From Moorena sp. SIO3I8 (GTDB lineage Bacteria > Cyanobacteriota > Cyanobacteriia > Cyanobacteriales > Coleofasciculaceae): a stretch of 34,212 nt of DNA. Below, in pieces: positions 33,730-34,212 of the stretch. Under the pieces are notes generated by a model. It was not told where the DNA came from, did not search any database, and was given only the letters and a program-made list of their open reading frames with translations. The translations under genes and the position numbers were made by a program. The stretch's first letter is position 1, and every line of letters begins with the position of its first letter. Location of the stretch: contig NZ_JAAHHW010000038.1 in the NCBI RefSeq assembly GCF_010692325.1, positions 1 through 34,212 on the forward strand, written 5' to 3'.

Positions 33730-34212
33730 CCCATCAATGTAGCCTTATAATAAGGAAGTTTGCTCTAGGCGGTGAGAGCATCAACATCGGAACCGCACTC
33801 AGAAAGGTAAATGGGTGAAAAACACTCTTAGACGGTGCTTCTAGTAACTAGTGACATAGATCGCAATTGATCTACTGCTAAAAAACTCCCGATCAGATCT
33901 CAGGGGTGTTGATCAGGTGGCATCTAATTTCTTTCTTCTTAGTTACTTCACTATTCTCCGGAACTATGACCAATAAAATAGTCGAAAAAATTGCCGGAAT
34001 ATCTCTGGTAACTATTAGCTTTGATAGGGATTCGACAGCTGTTTCAAAAGAAAACCCCCAAACCGTTGAGCCTAGGGGTAATTATCAGGGTGCATCTACC
34101 ATTTATTTCTTCTGATTGATGGGATTGATATCCGGAAGGATTACTAGTAAATTTACTAGTCAATCAATAACAAAACCCACGGGATAAATTTGCTCAAAGC
34201 CAACAGCCAGCT

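Noticed and set aside
33906-34115. 69-codon frame near the end of the window
   Set aside because: It has a hydrophobic start but no ribosome site, no recognisable family and lies in repeat-rich DNA.
1-34212. tRNA or rRNA genes
   Set aside because: I looked for TPsiC-arm patterns (GTTCGA-type) and rRNA-like stretches and found none with a matching fold.

Overview
This window is chromosomal DNA from a filamentous cyanobacterium. Psb27, a CAAD-domain thylakoid protein, a CrtH-type carotenoid isomerase, HetZ and a cyanobacterial-type Pho box all point there, as do scattered GCGATCGC motifs. The dense 7-bp tandem repeats and the dispersed GACCGTAGGTCACGCTAC-type repeat resemble large Moorena/Lyngbya-type genomes. 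That genus-level guess is inference. I see no rRNA, tRNA or CRISPR array.

Layout. 1-5.2 kb: a double-FHA ABC exporter (-), two small membrane proteins (-), and a TetR regulator (+) that faces one of them across a strong compound palindrome. 5.2-6.8 kb: an Opp/Dpp-type ATPase converging on a Fur-family repressor. 7.1-10.2 kb (-): bioB-bioY, then lspA. 10.2-14.5 kb (+): a complete high-affinity phosphate transporter pstS-C-A-B behind a four-repeat Pho box. 14.8-19.0 kb: psb27, a secreted family-10-like glycosyl hydrolase, rpe (-) and a CAAD protein. 19.1-21.8 kb: an IS200/IS605-like deletion derivative, hetZ (-) and its long palindrome-rich upstream region. 21.8-22.6 kb: a DUF2470 protein and an apparently frameshifted Hsp20. 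22.6-25.2 kb: a graveyard with no intact gene, holding repeats, a dead IS1-family element with terminal inverted repeats, and a decayed gene resembling the TIGR03985 CRISPR-associated family. 25.2-34.2 kb: crtH, a candidate small RNA, a tnpB fragment, upp, a YtxH-like protein, a YggT protein, a secreted unknown, a TauE/SafE-like plus reductase-like fusion, a membrane-anchored unknown, an HTH protein and map.

The genes are mostly housekeeping or photosynthetic, and few clearly work together. The exceptions are bioB with bioY (biotin synthesis and uptake), pstSCAB (phosphate uptake), and the TetR gene with its divergent membrane protein (probable repressor and target).

The most interesting non-genic signals are these: a compact promoter-transcript-terminator unit upstream of crtH that looks like a roughly 70-nt small RNA; a recurring intergenic architecture of inverted-repeat ends around short tandem repeats, including one inside the pst operon; and the decayed CRISPR-associated gene, open in one frame except for two TAA codons.
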